DNA of 64,000 bases from Clostridiaceae bacterium (GCA_012838135.1 DUPV01000015.1:1-64000), one strand, 5' to 3'. Positions 16,871 through 26,718 are shown, counted from the first letter of the stretch. The notes: generated by a model not told the origin, from the sequence alone. Translations and numbers: made by a program.

Positions 16871-18331
16871 TTATCTCAGTCCTAAGATTTTTTCCGCTTC
16901 GCGTATAAAGGTTTCGAGAACTTGAACTCTGGCATGTTTTTTATCTTCGCTGGAAACAATTGTCCAAGGAGCAGCTTCCGTACTTGTTTGTGCAATCATT
17001 TCATCAATTGCCTCAACATAAACATCCCATTTTTCCCGATTGCGCCAATCTTCATCAGTTATCTTATAAGGTTTGTTTATCTGCCTTGCTTTAAAGCGTC
17101 TTTCTTGTTCATCTTTTGAGATTAACAAAAAGAATTTCATTAACAGCATACCGTCATCTAATAATTCTTCTTCCATATTGCGAATTTCGGTATAGGCTCT
17201 TGACCATTCTGCTTCAGTAGCAAATCCTTCTATACGCTCAACCATAACTCTGCCGTACCAGGAGCGATCAAAAATAGCTATATGCCCATCTCGCGGGAAG
17301 TTATTATAGAATCTCCAAAGGTAATGATGTTCTTTTTCCAAATCTGAAGGAGCAGATGTCGGGTTAATGTAATACAGTCTGGCATCCATCTGATGAATCA
17401 AACGTCTAATTGCACCGCCTTTTCCGGCAGCATCCATACCTTCAAATACTATAACTGTTGGAATATTTTCTCTGGCTAAAGCGAACGCCAAAGCTCCCGC
17501 ACGATCTTGTAAATCATCAATGACTTTTGTGTATTCTTCGGAGCTTATAGATGAGGATAAATCAAAATCTTTGATTGAATTTTCTATTTTAACAGGTTGA
17601 TGTTTATACTTTTTCTCTTCTTCACGCGTTTTATATATCCGTTTAATTTCCTCTTTAATAATCTCTATAGAGGTTCCCATCACATGTTTGGAAGCCAATT
17701 TACGATTCGCTGAAGGTACTATTTGCCATGGTGCAATGTCAAAATTTGTTTTATATAAAACATCATCGAAATGCTTAAAATATTCTTCGTAATTTTCATT
17801 TTGTTCCAGATCTTTTTTAGTTACCAAAATATTTCTATAAGGATCTTGTTGATGAGTATCAATAATCATTCTCTGTTGTTCTTTGGTTTGATGCAAGAAA
17901 AATTTAATTAAAATAATTTCATCATCATATAGAGTCTGTTCTAAATTCTTGATGTGGCGAATCCATTTTTGTTGATCTTCTTCCGATAAATCTAATTGAT
18001 TAAAAAGATGATAATACATGCTGCGGTCAAAAATACCGAAATCACCCATTGCTGGTTTATGCTTCCAAAATTGATATGTATAAAAATAGTCATCTTCTTT
18101 ACTATAATCTTCGAATACAGCTACTCTTGATGATCTGGCATCTAATTCTCTAGCCAAATTATTGATGACCAATCCTTTACCGGAAGACTCCCAACCATCA
18201 ACCATAATGATAACGGATATATCTTCCTCATTACATTCTCTTTGTAATTCTGCCAATTGTTCTCCTAAAGCAGATCTGCTTTGATTAGAAAAAGGACTAT
18301 TGAATTCTTTTGTGTATACACTCTCTAACAT
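16871..18331 (-). CDS. Tandem-domain PPK2, polyphosphate:AMP phosphotransferase type
   Basis: Two PPK2 kinase domains in one chain. Domain 1 has Walker A VDGWESSGKGLVINNL (about residues 44-59) with IFDRSMYYH; domain 2 has FEGMDAAGKGGAIRRL (about 296-311) with YLWRFYNNFPRDGHIAIFDRSWYGRVMVERIEG in shortened form: IFDRSWYGRV. This two-domain form (about 490 residues) is the PAP class that phosphorylates AMP to ADP with polyphosphate. As in other PAPs the second domain keeps the fuller set of motifs. Together with ppk1 and the Ppx-like gene 35 kb away it completes a polyP cycle. It stands alone, convergent to rnfB. Confidence 0.88.
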   Translation of the reverse strand: MLESVYTKEFNSPFSNQSRSALGEQLAELQRECNEEDISVIIMVDGWESSGKGLVINNLARELDARSSRVAVFEDYSKEDDYFYTYQFWKHKPAMGDFGIFDRSMYYHLFNQLDLSEEDQQKWIRHIKNLEQTLYDDEIILIKFFLHQTKEQQRMIIDTHQQDPYRNILVTKKDLEQNENYEEYFKHFDDVLYKTNFDIAPWQIVPSANRKLASKHVMGTSIEIIKEEIKRIYKTREEEKKYKHQPVKIENSIKDFDLSSSISSEEYTKVIDDLQDRAGALAFALARENIPTVIVFEGMDAAGKGGAIRRLIHQMDARLYYINPTSAPSDLEKEHHYLWRFYNNFPRDGHIAIFDRSWYGRVMVERIEGFATEAEWSRAYTEIRNMEEELLDDGMLLMKFFLLISKDEQERRFKARQINKPYKITDEDWRNREKWDVYVEAIDEMIAQTSTEAAPWTIVSSEDKKHARVQVLETFIREAEKILGLR

Positions 18332-18492
18332 AATGCTGTGCCTCCCTGTTTACTGTTCTGCAGGAACTCATTTTATTATAATTGAATAATTGTTTTTCGA
18401 TATAACTGAATAAAACAATTTATCAAGAATTTTACTCATTTTCTGCAGAATGTTATTATTTCATGTCGGTATTCCTCATTTAGGTATCCGGA

Positions 18493-19548
18493 TTATTTTC
18501 TGTTTCTTGATCTGCCAATAAATTCCAAGTCTAAAAGATGTCCTTTAAGTTTAACTCCGCCGCCAAATCCGGTTAACGACTTATCTTTGCCAATGACACG
18601 ATGACACGGAATGAGAATTCCCAAAGGATTGCTTCCACAAGCAGATCCGACAGCCCTTGCATAAGCATATGCTTTATCCGGTTTATCCAACAGACGCTCA
18701 GCTACTTCTTCATAGGAAAAAACAGCACCATAAGGTATTTGACTTAGAATTTGCCATACTTTACGTTGAAACACAGTACCTGTTTGCACAACATAAGGTA
18801 AATCAAATTCAGTTAATTTGCCTGAAAAATAATCCGTAAACTGCTGCATTGTTTTTTCTTTAAGTTGAGGGGTAATCGGCTCTCTCTGTGACAGAATCTG
18901 CAAAATTTTATTTTCCGATTTGATTATACCTGCATCTGTCAATAATTCTTGTTTGGTCAGAGCCTTGCGCAAATTTTTATCAGTCACAATTTGTTGCGGT
19001 TGAATAAATTGAACTTGAATAATTTGATTTGATTTAATATGCACGACTATATTGTGCTTATGAAACGGAAAAATCAGATAACTGACAGAATCAAAATCAG
19101 ATGCTGCAAATCGTTTTGTTTGAAAGCGATTCGGATATACGGAATCACCCAAAAAAATTGCCGGTTCTCTGCCCGCAGCAGCTTTCCGGCTACGATCCGG
19201 TACTTGTAAAATCAGCTGTTCAAAATCAACCTTAAAATCATACAATACAGTGCCAACCTGATATAAAAACTGATCATTAATTAAGCTGGCGGAAAATGGC
19301 AAATTAAGCAAAATTAAAGTACCTGTCAAAGTTCTGTTATCTAAAAAAATTGATTCAACAAAAAGCAGTGCTAAAATCTGATTGTTATCCGAGCAAACAA
19401 GATATACTTCGGCTTGTTTCAGCTTGCGATATTGATTGATCATTTGACGCATCTGAGTTTTATTGCGAAACAAATTAATACTCAGACCGATTTCACAGAC
19501 TTTATCCGCATCAATATTTCGCCATGCTTTTAACATTATTTCAGACAT
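18493..19548 (-). CDS. Ogt-type DNA-alkyl transferase with N-terminal extension
   Basis: The C-terminal 160 residues are a methylated-DNA-protein-cysteine methyltransferase: GTVFQRKVWQILSQIPYGAVFSYEE opens the domain (quoted in part), SACGSNPLGILIPCHRVIG holds the acceptor cysteine (PCHR), and LTGFGGGVKLKG closes it. The enzyme transfers the alkyl group of O6-alkylguanine to itself once. The first 190 residues are not part of a normal Ogt (about 170 residues); residues 1-125 have a GNAT-like look (VYLVCSDNNQILALLF) but I cannot confirm it. The start overlaps the folA stop by 8 nt, so it is the third gene of thyA-folA-ogt. Confidence 0.85.
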   Translation of the reverse strand: MSEIMLKAWRNIDADKVCEIGLSINLFRNKTQMRQMINQYRKLKQAEVYLVCSDNNQILALLFVESIFLDNRTLTGTLILLNLPFSASLINDQFLYQVGTVLYDFKVDFEQLILQVPDRSRKAAAGREPAIFLGDSVYPNRFQTKRFAASDFDSVSYLIFPFHKHNIVVHIKSNQIIQVQFIQPQQIVTDKNLRKALTKQELLTDAGIIKSENKILQILSQREPITPQLKEKTMQQFTDYFSGKLTEFDLPYVVQTGTVFQRKVWQILSQIPYGAVFSYEEVAERLLDKPDKAYAYARAVGSACGSNPLGILIPCHRVIGKDKSLTGFGGGVKLKGHLLDLEFIGRSRNRK

Positions 19549-20071
19549 TGTTTTCTCCGATAATTTTTTGATAATGTAAATAACAAAATTTTAAATTGTT
19601 TTTCGGGTCCGTCAGCCAATCGGATTGAGCGATAAGTTTCCACTTGCAATCATTATCCAAATTCGGAAAATAACTGTCTGCCGGCAATTCTTGATTAATT
19701 CTCGTCACATGACATTCATTGCAAAAAGGCAATAGCAAATTGTAAATGCTTTCTCCGCCTACTACGATAAAGTCATCATCTTGATAAGCATGCTCGGTTT
19801 TCAATTCCTCGACTATTTCCAGCAAATTTTCTAACGAATCGGCTATATATGCTCCAGCCATTTCCGGTTGAGGATTACGTGTCAAAATGATATTAGTCCT
19901 ATGTGGCAGAGGTTTCCCATGCGGATAGGTTTGCATGGTTTTCGAACCATATATAATAACTTTGCCGACAGTCATTGCTTTAAATCTTTGCAAATCTTGT
20001 GATATGTGAACTTGCAGTGCACCTGATTTGCCGATTCCCCAATTAGGATCAGTGTTAACAATTGCGATCAT
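19541..20071 (-). CDS. folA: Dihydrofolate reductase
   Basis: Reduces dihydrofolate to tetrahydrofolate with NADPH, regenerating the cofactor used by the thymidylate synthase next door. The N-terminal MIAIVNTDPNWGIGKSGAL, the helix LQRFKAMTVGKVIIYGSKTM and the DDFIVVGGESIYNLLLP motif (GGxxIY) are diagnostic. Length 176 is normal. It lies 105 bp after thyA and overlaps the ogt-like gene. Confidence 0.95.
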   Translation of the reverse strand: MIAIVNTDPNWGIGKSGALQVHISQDLQRFKAMTVGKVIIYGSKTMQTYPHGKPLPHRTNIILTRNPQPEMAGAYIADSLENLLEIVEELKTEHAYQDDDFIVVGGESIYNLLLPFCNECHVTRINQELPADSYFPNLDNDCKWKLIAQSDWLTDPKNNLKFCYLHYQKIIGENNV

Positions 20072-20175
20072 TGATTTTCCTTAAATATCATTTTAAAAAG
20101 ATTGTATAAAGCGAATACAGCATTTATTTATAACAAAATCTGATTCTTAATTACTATACTATATTAATTATTATA

Positions 20176-21006
20176 TTATATTGCCACCGGAATTCGTTTT
20201 ACAGCAGGGCCATGTTGATAGTTTTCAAATATAAAATCATCGACCGTAAATTCATAAAAATCCTTAACGTTTTTATTCATTTTAAGGATTGGTGCAGGAT
20301 AAGGTTTTTGAGCTATTACTTCCTCAATAATCGGGAAATGCCTGTCATAGATATGGGCATCAGAAATGACATGGATGAACTCCCCTGCTTCAAAGCCACT
20401 TACTTGTGCAAACATATGAACCAAAATTGAGTATTGAACCACATTCCAATTATTCGCAACCAGCATGTCTTGTGATCTTTGATTGAGAATTGCATTGAGT
20501 TTGTTATCCGTAACATTGAAAGTCATGCTATAAGCACATGGATATAAAGCCATGTCATGCAAATCATCAAAATTATACATTGACGTCAAGATGCGACGTG
20601 AAGAGGGATTATTTTTCAAATCAAATAGAACACGATCTACTTGGTCAAACATACCTTCTTTGTATTGATGTTTGACTTGCATCTGATAACCATACGCTTT
20701 GCCGATTGTATTATCTTCACGTGCCCATTGATTCCAGATTTTGCTATTTAAGTCATTGATATTATTAGATTTTTTTTGCCAAATCCACAATATTTCATCA
20801 ATTGCAGCTCGGTAGTTAATTGGTCTTAGAGTTAATAGCGGAAATTCCCGGTTTAAATCATAACGATTGATAATGCCGAAAGATTTTTTTGTATATGCCG
20901 GAGTACCATCCTCCCAATGAGGTCTTACTTCTTCGCCTGTTTGATCAAAACCGTGATCTAAAATCATGCGACAATTTTCAATAAATAATTTGTCAGCAAC
21001 ACCCAT
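20176..21006 (-). CDS. thyA: Thymidylate synthase
   Basis: Makes dTMP from dUMP with methylene-tetrahydrofolate. The catalytic Cys is in LYPCAYSMTFNV; the following residue is Ala where E. coli has His, which is usual for this Firmicute subfamily. NQRSQDMLVANNWNVVQYS is the substrate-binding stretch and HVISDAHIYDRH is also conserved. The start is ATG with AGGA nearby. It leads the thyA-folA-ogt group. Confidence 0.95.
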   Translation of the reverse strand: MGVADKLFIENCRMILDHGFDQTGEEVRPHWEDGTPAYTKKSFGIINRYDLNREFPLLTLRPINYRAAIDEILWIWQKKSNNINDLNSKIWNQWAREDNTIGKAYGYQMQVKHQYKEGMFDQVDRVLFDLKNNPSSRRILTSMYNFDDLHDMALYPCAYSMTFNVTDNKLNAILNQRSQDMLVANNWNVVQYSILVHMFAQVSGFEAGEFIHVISDAHIYDRHFPIIEEVIAQKPYPAPILKMNKNVKDFYEFTVDDFIFENYQHGPAVKRIPVAI

Positions 21007-21037
21007 TGTTTTCCTAACCCCACATTCGTTTTTATGC

Positions 21038-21230
21038 TCAAATTATTTTAACATTGTAATCTGTTTTTGACAAAATCTGTTGTAGAAACAGATTATCATT
21101 TGGATTTTTTAAACGGACTGGCACAATATTTAAGGTTGTACCGATAAATGCCTGGATAATCTTGAAAAGTGTGTGTCCAACAGGCAACTCTGACAAACTC
21201 TGAAATGCTAATTTATAAGCGGTTTCATTG
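21038..21230 (-). pseudogene. Possible worn regulator tail between comEA and thyA
   Basis: A minus-strand frame with no start codon reads LPVGHTLFKIIQAFIGTTLNIVPVRLKNP and later stops at 21038. The ...LFKIIQA-IGTTLNIVPV pattern resembles the last helix and tail of Xre-type antitoxins and the fragment near 3930-3990. No HTH part is found. I read it as a remnant, with modest confidence. Confidence 0.35.
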
Positions 21231-21235
21231 ACGAA

Positions 21236-22009
21236 TCAATTAACAACAATCTGATCTTTTATTTTGGCAAAACCGGCTTCTTTAATTCCGGGTACCGACA
21301 TTATTTCTTCAATCACTTGAAAATTCCCGTTTTGCTCTCTAAAATCCAAAATAGCTTGTGCCTTGACCGGACCAATCCCGGTTAAAGTTTGCAATAAATC
21401 AAAATCTGCAGTATTGAGATTTACTTTGTGCGATTTTTCCACTGCAGACTTATCAGTAACAAACTTCATTTGAGAATTGAAATTCATTTCATATCGTAAT
21501 AAATCTTGCTCGATTTCCTCTTTATTAGGAATATATATTTTTGTATTTGCTTGAACCGGTTCAGCAAGATTAACCAACAATAAATCGGCATCGGATTTTA
21601 AACCACCGGATAATTCAATAACATCTTGAATAATCATTCCGGTATTCACTTGGTAAACTCCCGGTTGCTTAACAGCTCCCATTATATGAACCGGAAATGT
21701 TAAGGAATCTGATTCTTGATTGTTTGTTGTTAATTGTTCAGATTCCATCGATTCCGCAGAATTCGGATCGGAAATGACATTACGTTTAACAACCGTTTTG
21801 TTCTTGTTTAGAGTTTGTTCAGCATTGATTTGCAAATTGTCATTTTTTAATGAATCGTATTCGAGCATATTATTTTCTGATAAATCATGTTCGAAATTAT
21901 TCAAAGGTGTCAATTTTAACTTAGGTTGGGCAATAAATTTATAAAAGCCGAACAAAAGCACCAGACAAATAACAAAAACAAGTATTTTTATTTTGCGTTG
22001 ACGGTTCAT
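21236..22009 (-). CDS. comEA: ComEA-like DNA-binding protein
   Basis: A membrane-anchored DNA receptor of the competence system. An N-terminal helix (residues 8-25) is followed by a low-complexity linker, a SLBB domain (FPVHIMGAVKQPGVYQV, about residues 104-170) and a C-terminal double helix-hairpin-helix, VNLNTADFDLLQTLTGIGPVKAQAIL (quoted in part), that binds DNA without sequence preference. The order matches Bacillus ComEA. The usual comEC is not in this window, so whether uptake works cannot be judged. Length 257 is a little above average because of the linker. Confidence 0.88.
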   Translation of the reverse strand: MNRQRKIKILVFVICLVLLFGFYKFIAQPKLKLTPLNNFEHDLSENNMLEYDSLKNDNLQINAEQTLNKNKTVVKRNVISDPNSAESMESEQLTTNNQESDSLTFPVHIMGAVKQPGVYQVNTGMIIQDVIELSGGLKSDADLLLVNLAEPVQANTKIYIPNKEEIEQDLLRYEMNFNSQMKFVTDKSAVEKSHKVNLNTADFDLLQTLTGIGPVKAQAILDFREQNGNFQVIEEIMSVPGIKEAGFAKIKDQIVVN

Positions 22010-22295
22010 AAGTCACCTCTCAGAATAATGTTATGTTCTGTTAACTTAAAAATTAAAAAACGAGCGAAAAGTCTCTTTTTTCATCTTTAAATGACAGAGT
22101 TTAATCTAGGTTCAGTTTAAACCATCTGCAAATTAAATTTACTTGTTTTATTCGTAAACACTGATAAAAGTGGTAAAATGCGCATTAATTTTTAGTCACC
22201 GCATTTACCAATAAAGACAAGGATATATCAGATTGGGTAATGATGATTACAGTCATCATATTTCAGCAATGGAGCAAAAAGGATATGCCTTAAGA

Positions 22296-22661
22296 TCAGG
22301 TGTTGTTATTTATATCATCAACCACATCTATCGACAAAGGTCCATGCCAAAGTTTTTCCAATTGATAAAATTCACGTTCCTCATGATAGAAAATATGTAC
22401 GACAATATCCCGATAATCCAAAACATTCCAACGGCTGCCGGAATCATTTTCTACTCGGCTCGGCTTCATGTCATACTTTTCAGATATTTCAAACAACACA
22501 TCATCTACCAAAGCTTTAACTTGAGTGTTTGAACTACCGCTGGCAATAATGAAGTATTCGGCAAGCATCGTTTTCTCAGCTACTTTAATCGCCTCAATAT
22601 CCAAGGCTTTTTTGTTCTCTAAAACTGCAACAATATCATCTTTTAAACGTTCAATATCCAA
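22296..22661 (-). CDS. rsfS: Ribosome silencing factor RsfS
   Basis: Binds ribosomal protein L14 and blocks subunit joining during starvation. The fold is recognisable from LENKKALDIEAIKVAEKTML, EYFIIASGSSNTQVKALVDDV and SRWNVLDYRDIVVHIFYHEERE (parts of one continuous domain). Length 121 is typical. The start is TTG with AGGAGG five bases upstream. It lies 12 bp after the nadD-yqeK fusion, an order conserved in Firmicutes. Confidence 0.93.
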   Translation of the reverse strand: MDIERLKDDIVAVLENKKALDIEAIKVAEKTMLAEYFIIASGSSNTQVKALVDDVLFEISEKYDMKPSRVENDSGSRWNVLDYRDIVVHIFYHEEREFYQLEKLWHGPLSIDVVDDINNNT

Positions 22662-22673
22662 TTCGACCTCCTG

Positions 22674-23981
22674 TTAATAATTCTCAAGATATTTTGTAGC
22701 GGCTGCTGTCGCCGGATGTCCCTTTTTCGAGCGTCGTATTAACGATAATCTAACTTCTTCCAAACATAGTTTCATCGCAGAAGTTAAATCTGTGTCAGCT
22801 ATTTCTCTGATTTCCTCTAAATTTTCAAACGGTCTGCCATATTCCAATTTATCTGCCAGATAGATAATTTGATCCAGTTTCGTCATGTTTTTTCTTGATG
22901 TTGTATGAAAAATCAATGCATCAAGAATTTCTCGATCAGTAATGCCTAAATAGCGATGGATATACCAAGCACCGGCCGGACCGTGAGCAATATTTTTGTT
23001 AAGCGGATTCAATTTGCCCGTTTTTTTGGCAAAACGATATTGCTTTTCTATTTTCATTGCTTTTGCAATGTCATGTAAAATCCCGGTCACCGCTGCTTTC
23101 ATTAAATCATAATCATGCATTGTCGCGAGATGAACCGCATATTGCATAACATTCAAAGAATGATTTAGTCTGGAACGGGATACGTTTTTTCTCACTTCCT
23201 TCTCATATACAGCAAGTTGAATTAATTGTTCCCGATTCAATTGTGCCATCTCATCATTGAAAACATAAATTTTATTGTTTTTAATGTATTTGCTGACAGC
23301 AGGTGGTATTTTATCCTTTTGCTTTTTATCCAGCTTCAGTTTTTCTCGCAATTTGCTTGACGAAATATCAATTTCTTCTATCTGAAAAAAATCAATCTTA
23401 GCTTGATATTTAGTTCTTAAATAATCCGCTCTTTCATTCATATGTTTGAAGTCTTCAGATCCCCGACGACAAATCAACAATTTAGCTTTTTTCATGATTT
23501 GTTCAGGTTCGTACCAACTTTCAATCGTATCCAAAGCATCCGAGCCGTAAACTAAAGATATTTTCACTTTTACATTTTGCAAATTTATCAGGCTATCAGT
23601 ATCTATTTTATACTTGGTTTTTTTACCTCTGGGAACCCTTTGTTTGCTTAGTTTCTTTAGTTCTTCATTAATATAATCGTTATAGATTTTTTGCTTATAA
23701 AAATCAATCGTATCAACTGTATATGAATATTGCCCCGGACGATTAATTTCATAATCACTCAGGGTTAATCCCGGTAAATCACTGATGCCTAATCGTGTCA
23801 TTTCATAACGATAACCGGAAGGAGTCATATAGTTATTCTTATGTGGTGCCAGACCCAAAGGCATAACAATAATCTGATCGAATTTATTTAACTTAAGCAA
23901 ACCCTCCAGGACATTTTTGTGCCCATTATGAAACGGATCGAATGACCCTCCGAAAATTGCTATTTGTATTTTTTTAGCCAA
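22674..23981 (-). CDS. NadD-YqeK fusion: NaMN adenylyltransferase plus HD hydrolase
   Basis: Two enzymes in one chain. Residues 1-220 are nicotinate-mononucleotide adenylyltransferase (NAD synthesis), with FGGSFDPFHNGHKNVL and the ISSSKLREKL motif. Residues 240-435 are an HD-domain protein of the YqeK type, with RLNHSLNVMQYA, GILHDIAKAM and later AHGPAGAWYI supplying metal ligands; YqeK relatives cleave Ap4A symmetrically. The genes are adjacent but separate in many Firmicutes. Inside the NadD part an insertion of about 35 residues around KKLSKQRVPRGKKTKYKID is unusual. Translation starts at TTG with a weak ribosome binding site. Confidence 0.9.
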   Translation of the reverse strand: MAKKIQIAIFGGSFDPFHNGHKNVLEGLLKLNKFDQIIVMPLGLAPHKNNYMTPSGYRYEMTRLGISDLPGLTLSDYEINRPGQYSYTVDTIDFYKQKIYNDYINEELKKLSKQRVPRGKKTKYKIDTDSLINLQNVKVKISLVYGSDALDTIESWYEPEQIMKKAKLLICRRGSEDFKHMNERADYLRTKYQAKIDFFQIEEIDISSSKLREKLKLDKKQKDKIPPAVSKYIKNNKIYVFNDEMAQLNREQLIQLAVYEKEVRKNVSRSRLNHSLNVMQYAVHLATMHDYDLMKAAVTGILHDIAKAMKIEKQYRFAKKTGKLNPLNKNIAHGPAGAWYIHRYLGITDREILDALIFHTTSRKNMTKLDQIIYLADKLEYGRPFENLEEIREIADTDLTSAMKLCLEEVRLSLIRRSKKGHPATAAATKYLENY

Positions 23982-24020
23982 GAAATATTTTACCCCTTTT
24001 CACAAATTCCCTGTTCTTTA

Positions 24021-25583
24021 TCAATGTTTAAAGTGTCTTGCACCTGTAAAAATCATTGGTATATTGTGTTGATTGCAAAAATCAATAGAATCCTGATCTT
24101 TTAGCGATCCTCCGGGCTGAATGATTCCTTTCACACCTGCTTTATACGCAGCTTCTACCGTATCTGCAAACGGAAAAAAAGCATCTGAACCCATAATTGA
24201 GCCTTCAGCAAGTTCTCCGGCTTGCTTAATGGCAATATTGGCCGAAGTTATGCGATTCGGTTGTCCCGGACCGATTCCGACAGTCTGCTCATTTTTAACC
24301 AGAACTATTGCATTTGATTTTACATGCTTTACCACTTTCATTGCAAAATAATAATCTTGTAAATCAGCTTGCTCCGGTTTGGCATGTGTCACTACTTGAT
24401 GTTTTTCAGTTTCAATCGGTTTTTGATCATAGTCTTGCAACAAAAGACCGCCGTATATTTCTTTCACCATTTGTGTTCCTGCCGGATATGGCTCAGTTAA
24501 ACCCGGCAATTCCAATAAGCGAATATTTTTCTTGCTCATTAAAATTTCAAGTGCATCCGGTTCAAATGCAGGTGCTAAAATAACTTCCAAAAATATTTTC
24601 GTCATCTCTTCCGCTTCAATTTTAGTTACCGGCCGGTTTTGCACAATTATACCGCCGAATATCGAAACAGGATCGGCTTGATAAGCCTTCCGCCAAGCCT
24701 CTTCAATTGAGTCGGCTGATGCAATGCCGCAAGGATTGCTATGTTTAACCGCAACAACTGTCGGTTTGGAAAACTCTTTGACAATCGACATTGCCGCATC
24801 CGTATCTGCATAGTTGTTATAGGAAAGTTCTTTACCGTGCAATTGTTTCGCCGCAACCAAACTGTTCTCAACCGGAATTGCTTTACTGTATGCGGTTGCC
24901 TTTTGTGCCGGATTTTCACCATATCTTAAATCTGTAACTTTACGATAAGACAAAATCAAATTTGAATTGTCGCTAATCAGCTCTGATTCCGGCAATTCGA
25001 GTTTGCTTTTGAGATATTCGGCTATCAGGCTGTCATAAAAAGCTGTCTGGGTAAAAACTTTAGCTGCTAATCGCAATTTGCTTTCGTCTGAAACTTCGCC
25101 GTGAGTTTCCAGTTCAGAAATAACGGCTTGATAATCGGCAACATCAGTCAGCACTACCACCGAATTATAATTTTTGGCGGCAGATCTTAACATTGCAGGT
25201 CCGCCGATATCTATTTGTTCAATACAAGCAGCTATATTTTCACCTTGTTTGAGCATTGTTTTTTCAAAAGGATATAAATTGACAACAACCAGATCAATCA
25301 TCGGAATTTCAAGTTCCAGAGCCGATTGCATATGGGATTCCAGATCTCTGCGTGCCAATAAACCGCCATGAATTTTCGGATGCAGAGTTTTCACTCTGCC
25401 GTCAAAACATTCGGGGAATCCGGTAATATCCTCTACAGCAGTAACAGCTAAATTTTGATCTTGTAAAAATTTTGCTGTACCGCCGGTTGAAATAATTTCA
25501 TAATTTAAATTAAGTAAACTTTGTGCTAAATCTGCCAGACCGGTTTTATCTGATACGCTGATTAATGCTCTTTTCTTTGTCAC
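24021..25583 (-). CDS. purH: Bifunctional AICAR formyltransferase/IMP cyclohydrolase
   Basis: Catalyses the last two steps of purine synthesis to IMP. The N-terminal MGS-like cyclohydrolase domain shows ISVSDKTGLADLA, STGGTAKFL and VKTLHPKIHGGLLARRD (about residues 1-190). The formyltransferase domain carries RYGENPAQ, AVKHSNPCGIA (catalytic Lys-His) and DAFFPFADTVEAA. Length 520 is normal. The start is GTG with AAGGAGAT upstream. It is separated from prfB by two bases. It is the only purine-synthesis gene here. Confidence 0.96.
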   Translation of the reverse strand: MTKKRALISVSDKTGLADLAQSLLNLNYEIISTGGTAKFLQDQNLAVTAVEDITGFPECFDGRVKTLHPKIHGGLLARRDLESHMQSALELEIPMIDLVVVNLYPFEKTMLKQGENIAACIEQIDIGGPAMLRSAAKNYNSVVVLTDVADYQAVISELETHGEVSDESKLRLAAKVFTQTAFYDSLIAEYLKSKLELPESELISDNSNLILSYRKVTDLRYGENPAQKATAYSKAIPVENSLVAAKQLHGKELSYNNYADTDAAMSIVKEFSKPTVVAVKHSNPCGIASADSIEEAWRKAYQADPVSIFGGIIVQNRPVTKIEAEEMTKIFLEVILAPAFEPDALEILMSKKNIRLLELPGLTEPYPAGTQMVKEIYGGLLLQDYDQKPIETEKHQVVTHAKPEQADLQDYYFAMKVVKHVKSNAIVLVKNEQTVGIGPGQPNRITSANIAIKQAGELAEGSIMGSDAFFPFADTVEAAYKAGVKGIIQPGGSLKDQDSIDFCNQHNIPMIFTGARHFKH

Positions 25584-25585
25584 AA

Positions 25586-26698
25586 TTATCTCCTTTTATT
25601 AGTTTGTTCAATTAAATATGCATTGATAAATCCGTCAAGATCACCATCCATTACAGCTCCGACATCACCCATTTCATAATCGGTACGATGATCCTTGACT
25701 TTCGTATACGGCATGAATACATATGAGCGAATCTGACTTCCCCAGCCTATTTCCAATTGATCGCCTTTTAAGTCTTCGATTCTTTCTGCTTGTGCCTGTA
25801 TAGCTAAAGTAAAAAGCTTTGACTTTAACATATTCATAGCAGTATCTCTGTTTTGCTTCTGTGAGCGTTCAGATTGACAGGAGACTACGACACCCGTCGG
25901 TATATGAGTAATTCTCACAGCAGATGAAGTTTTATTAACATGTTGACCACCTGCACCGGAAGCTCTGTAATAATCGATTCTTAAATCGTCCGGATCTATG
26001 TTGACTTCAATTGAATCGTCTAATTCCGGAATAACTTCGACTGATGCAAAGGAAGTATGCCTTCTGCCGGAAGAATCGAACGGAGATACTCTCACCAAAC
26101 GATGTACACCGGCTTCCGATTTTAAATAACCGTAAGCATTTTCACCGGAAATTCTAAAGCTGACGCTTTTAATTCCGGCTTCATCACCATCCAAATAATC
26201 TAAAATCTCTAAACTGTAATCATGTTGTTCAGCCCAACGCGAATACATACGAAAGAGCATTTGAGTCCAATCTTGGGCCTCCGTGCCGCCCGCACCGGGG
26301 TGCAAAGTCAATAGTGCATTAAAGTTATCATGTTCTCCATTAAACAAGGTTTCCATTTTCAATTGATCAAATTGCTGCTTATATAATTCATAACCTTGCT
26401 CAATTTCTTCTTTAACAGATTTATCTTCTTCCAAAATTCCCAGCTCGCATAAGATCTGTAAATTTTCCAGAATTTCTGCTGTCGCTTTAAATCTATTTTG
26501 TTTCTTTTTTAAAACTGTGATTTCTTGTTGGATTTTCTGGGCATGATCAACATCTTCCCAAAATCCGGGTTCAGAAGAATGTAATTCAAGCTCTGAGATG
26601 CGCCTGTTCGCCTCATCCAGATGTAACGACTGGCGTAATAATTCCAGCGGTTCATTCTCTTTTTCTAATTCTTGCTGTAACTGTTCCAGTTCAACCAT
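25586..26698 (-). CDS. prfB: Peptide chain release factor 2
   Basis: Recognises UAA and UGA stop codons. The tripeptide anticodon appears as VSPFDSSGRR (SPF) and the peptidyl-tRNA hydrolysis motif as GAGGQHVNKT. The gene is in frame throughout; the programmed UGA frameshift found near codon 26 in many prfB genes is absent. The ORF track start overlaps the upstream stop as TAATG, but an ATG seven codons in has GGAGA at ideal distance, so I begin there (MVELEQ). Confidence 0.95.
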   Translation of the reverse strand: MVELEQLQQELEKENEPLELLRQSLHLDEANRRISELELHSSEPGFWEDVDHAQKIQQEITVLKKKQNRFKATAEILENLQILCELGILEEDKSVKEEIEQGYELYKQQFDQLKMETLFNGEHDNFNALLTLHPGAGGTEAQDWTQMLFRMYSRWAEQHDYSLEILDYLDGDEAGIKSVSFRISGENAYGYLKSEAGVHRLVRVSPFDSSGRRHTSFASVEVIPELDDSIEVNIDPDDLRIDYYRASGAGGQHVNKTSSAVRITHIPTGVVVSCQSERSQKQNRDTAMNMLKSKLFTLAIQAQAERIEDLKGDQLEIGWGSQIRSYVFMPYTKVKDHRTDYEMGDVGAVMDGDLDGFINAYLIEQTNKRR

Positions 26699-26718
26699 AA
26701 AATCTCCAATAAACTCCA

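Noticed and set aside
22233-22532. 99-residue plus-strand ORF
   Set aside because: Mostly antisense to rsfS, which has clear family motifs and an ideal ribosome binding site.
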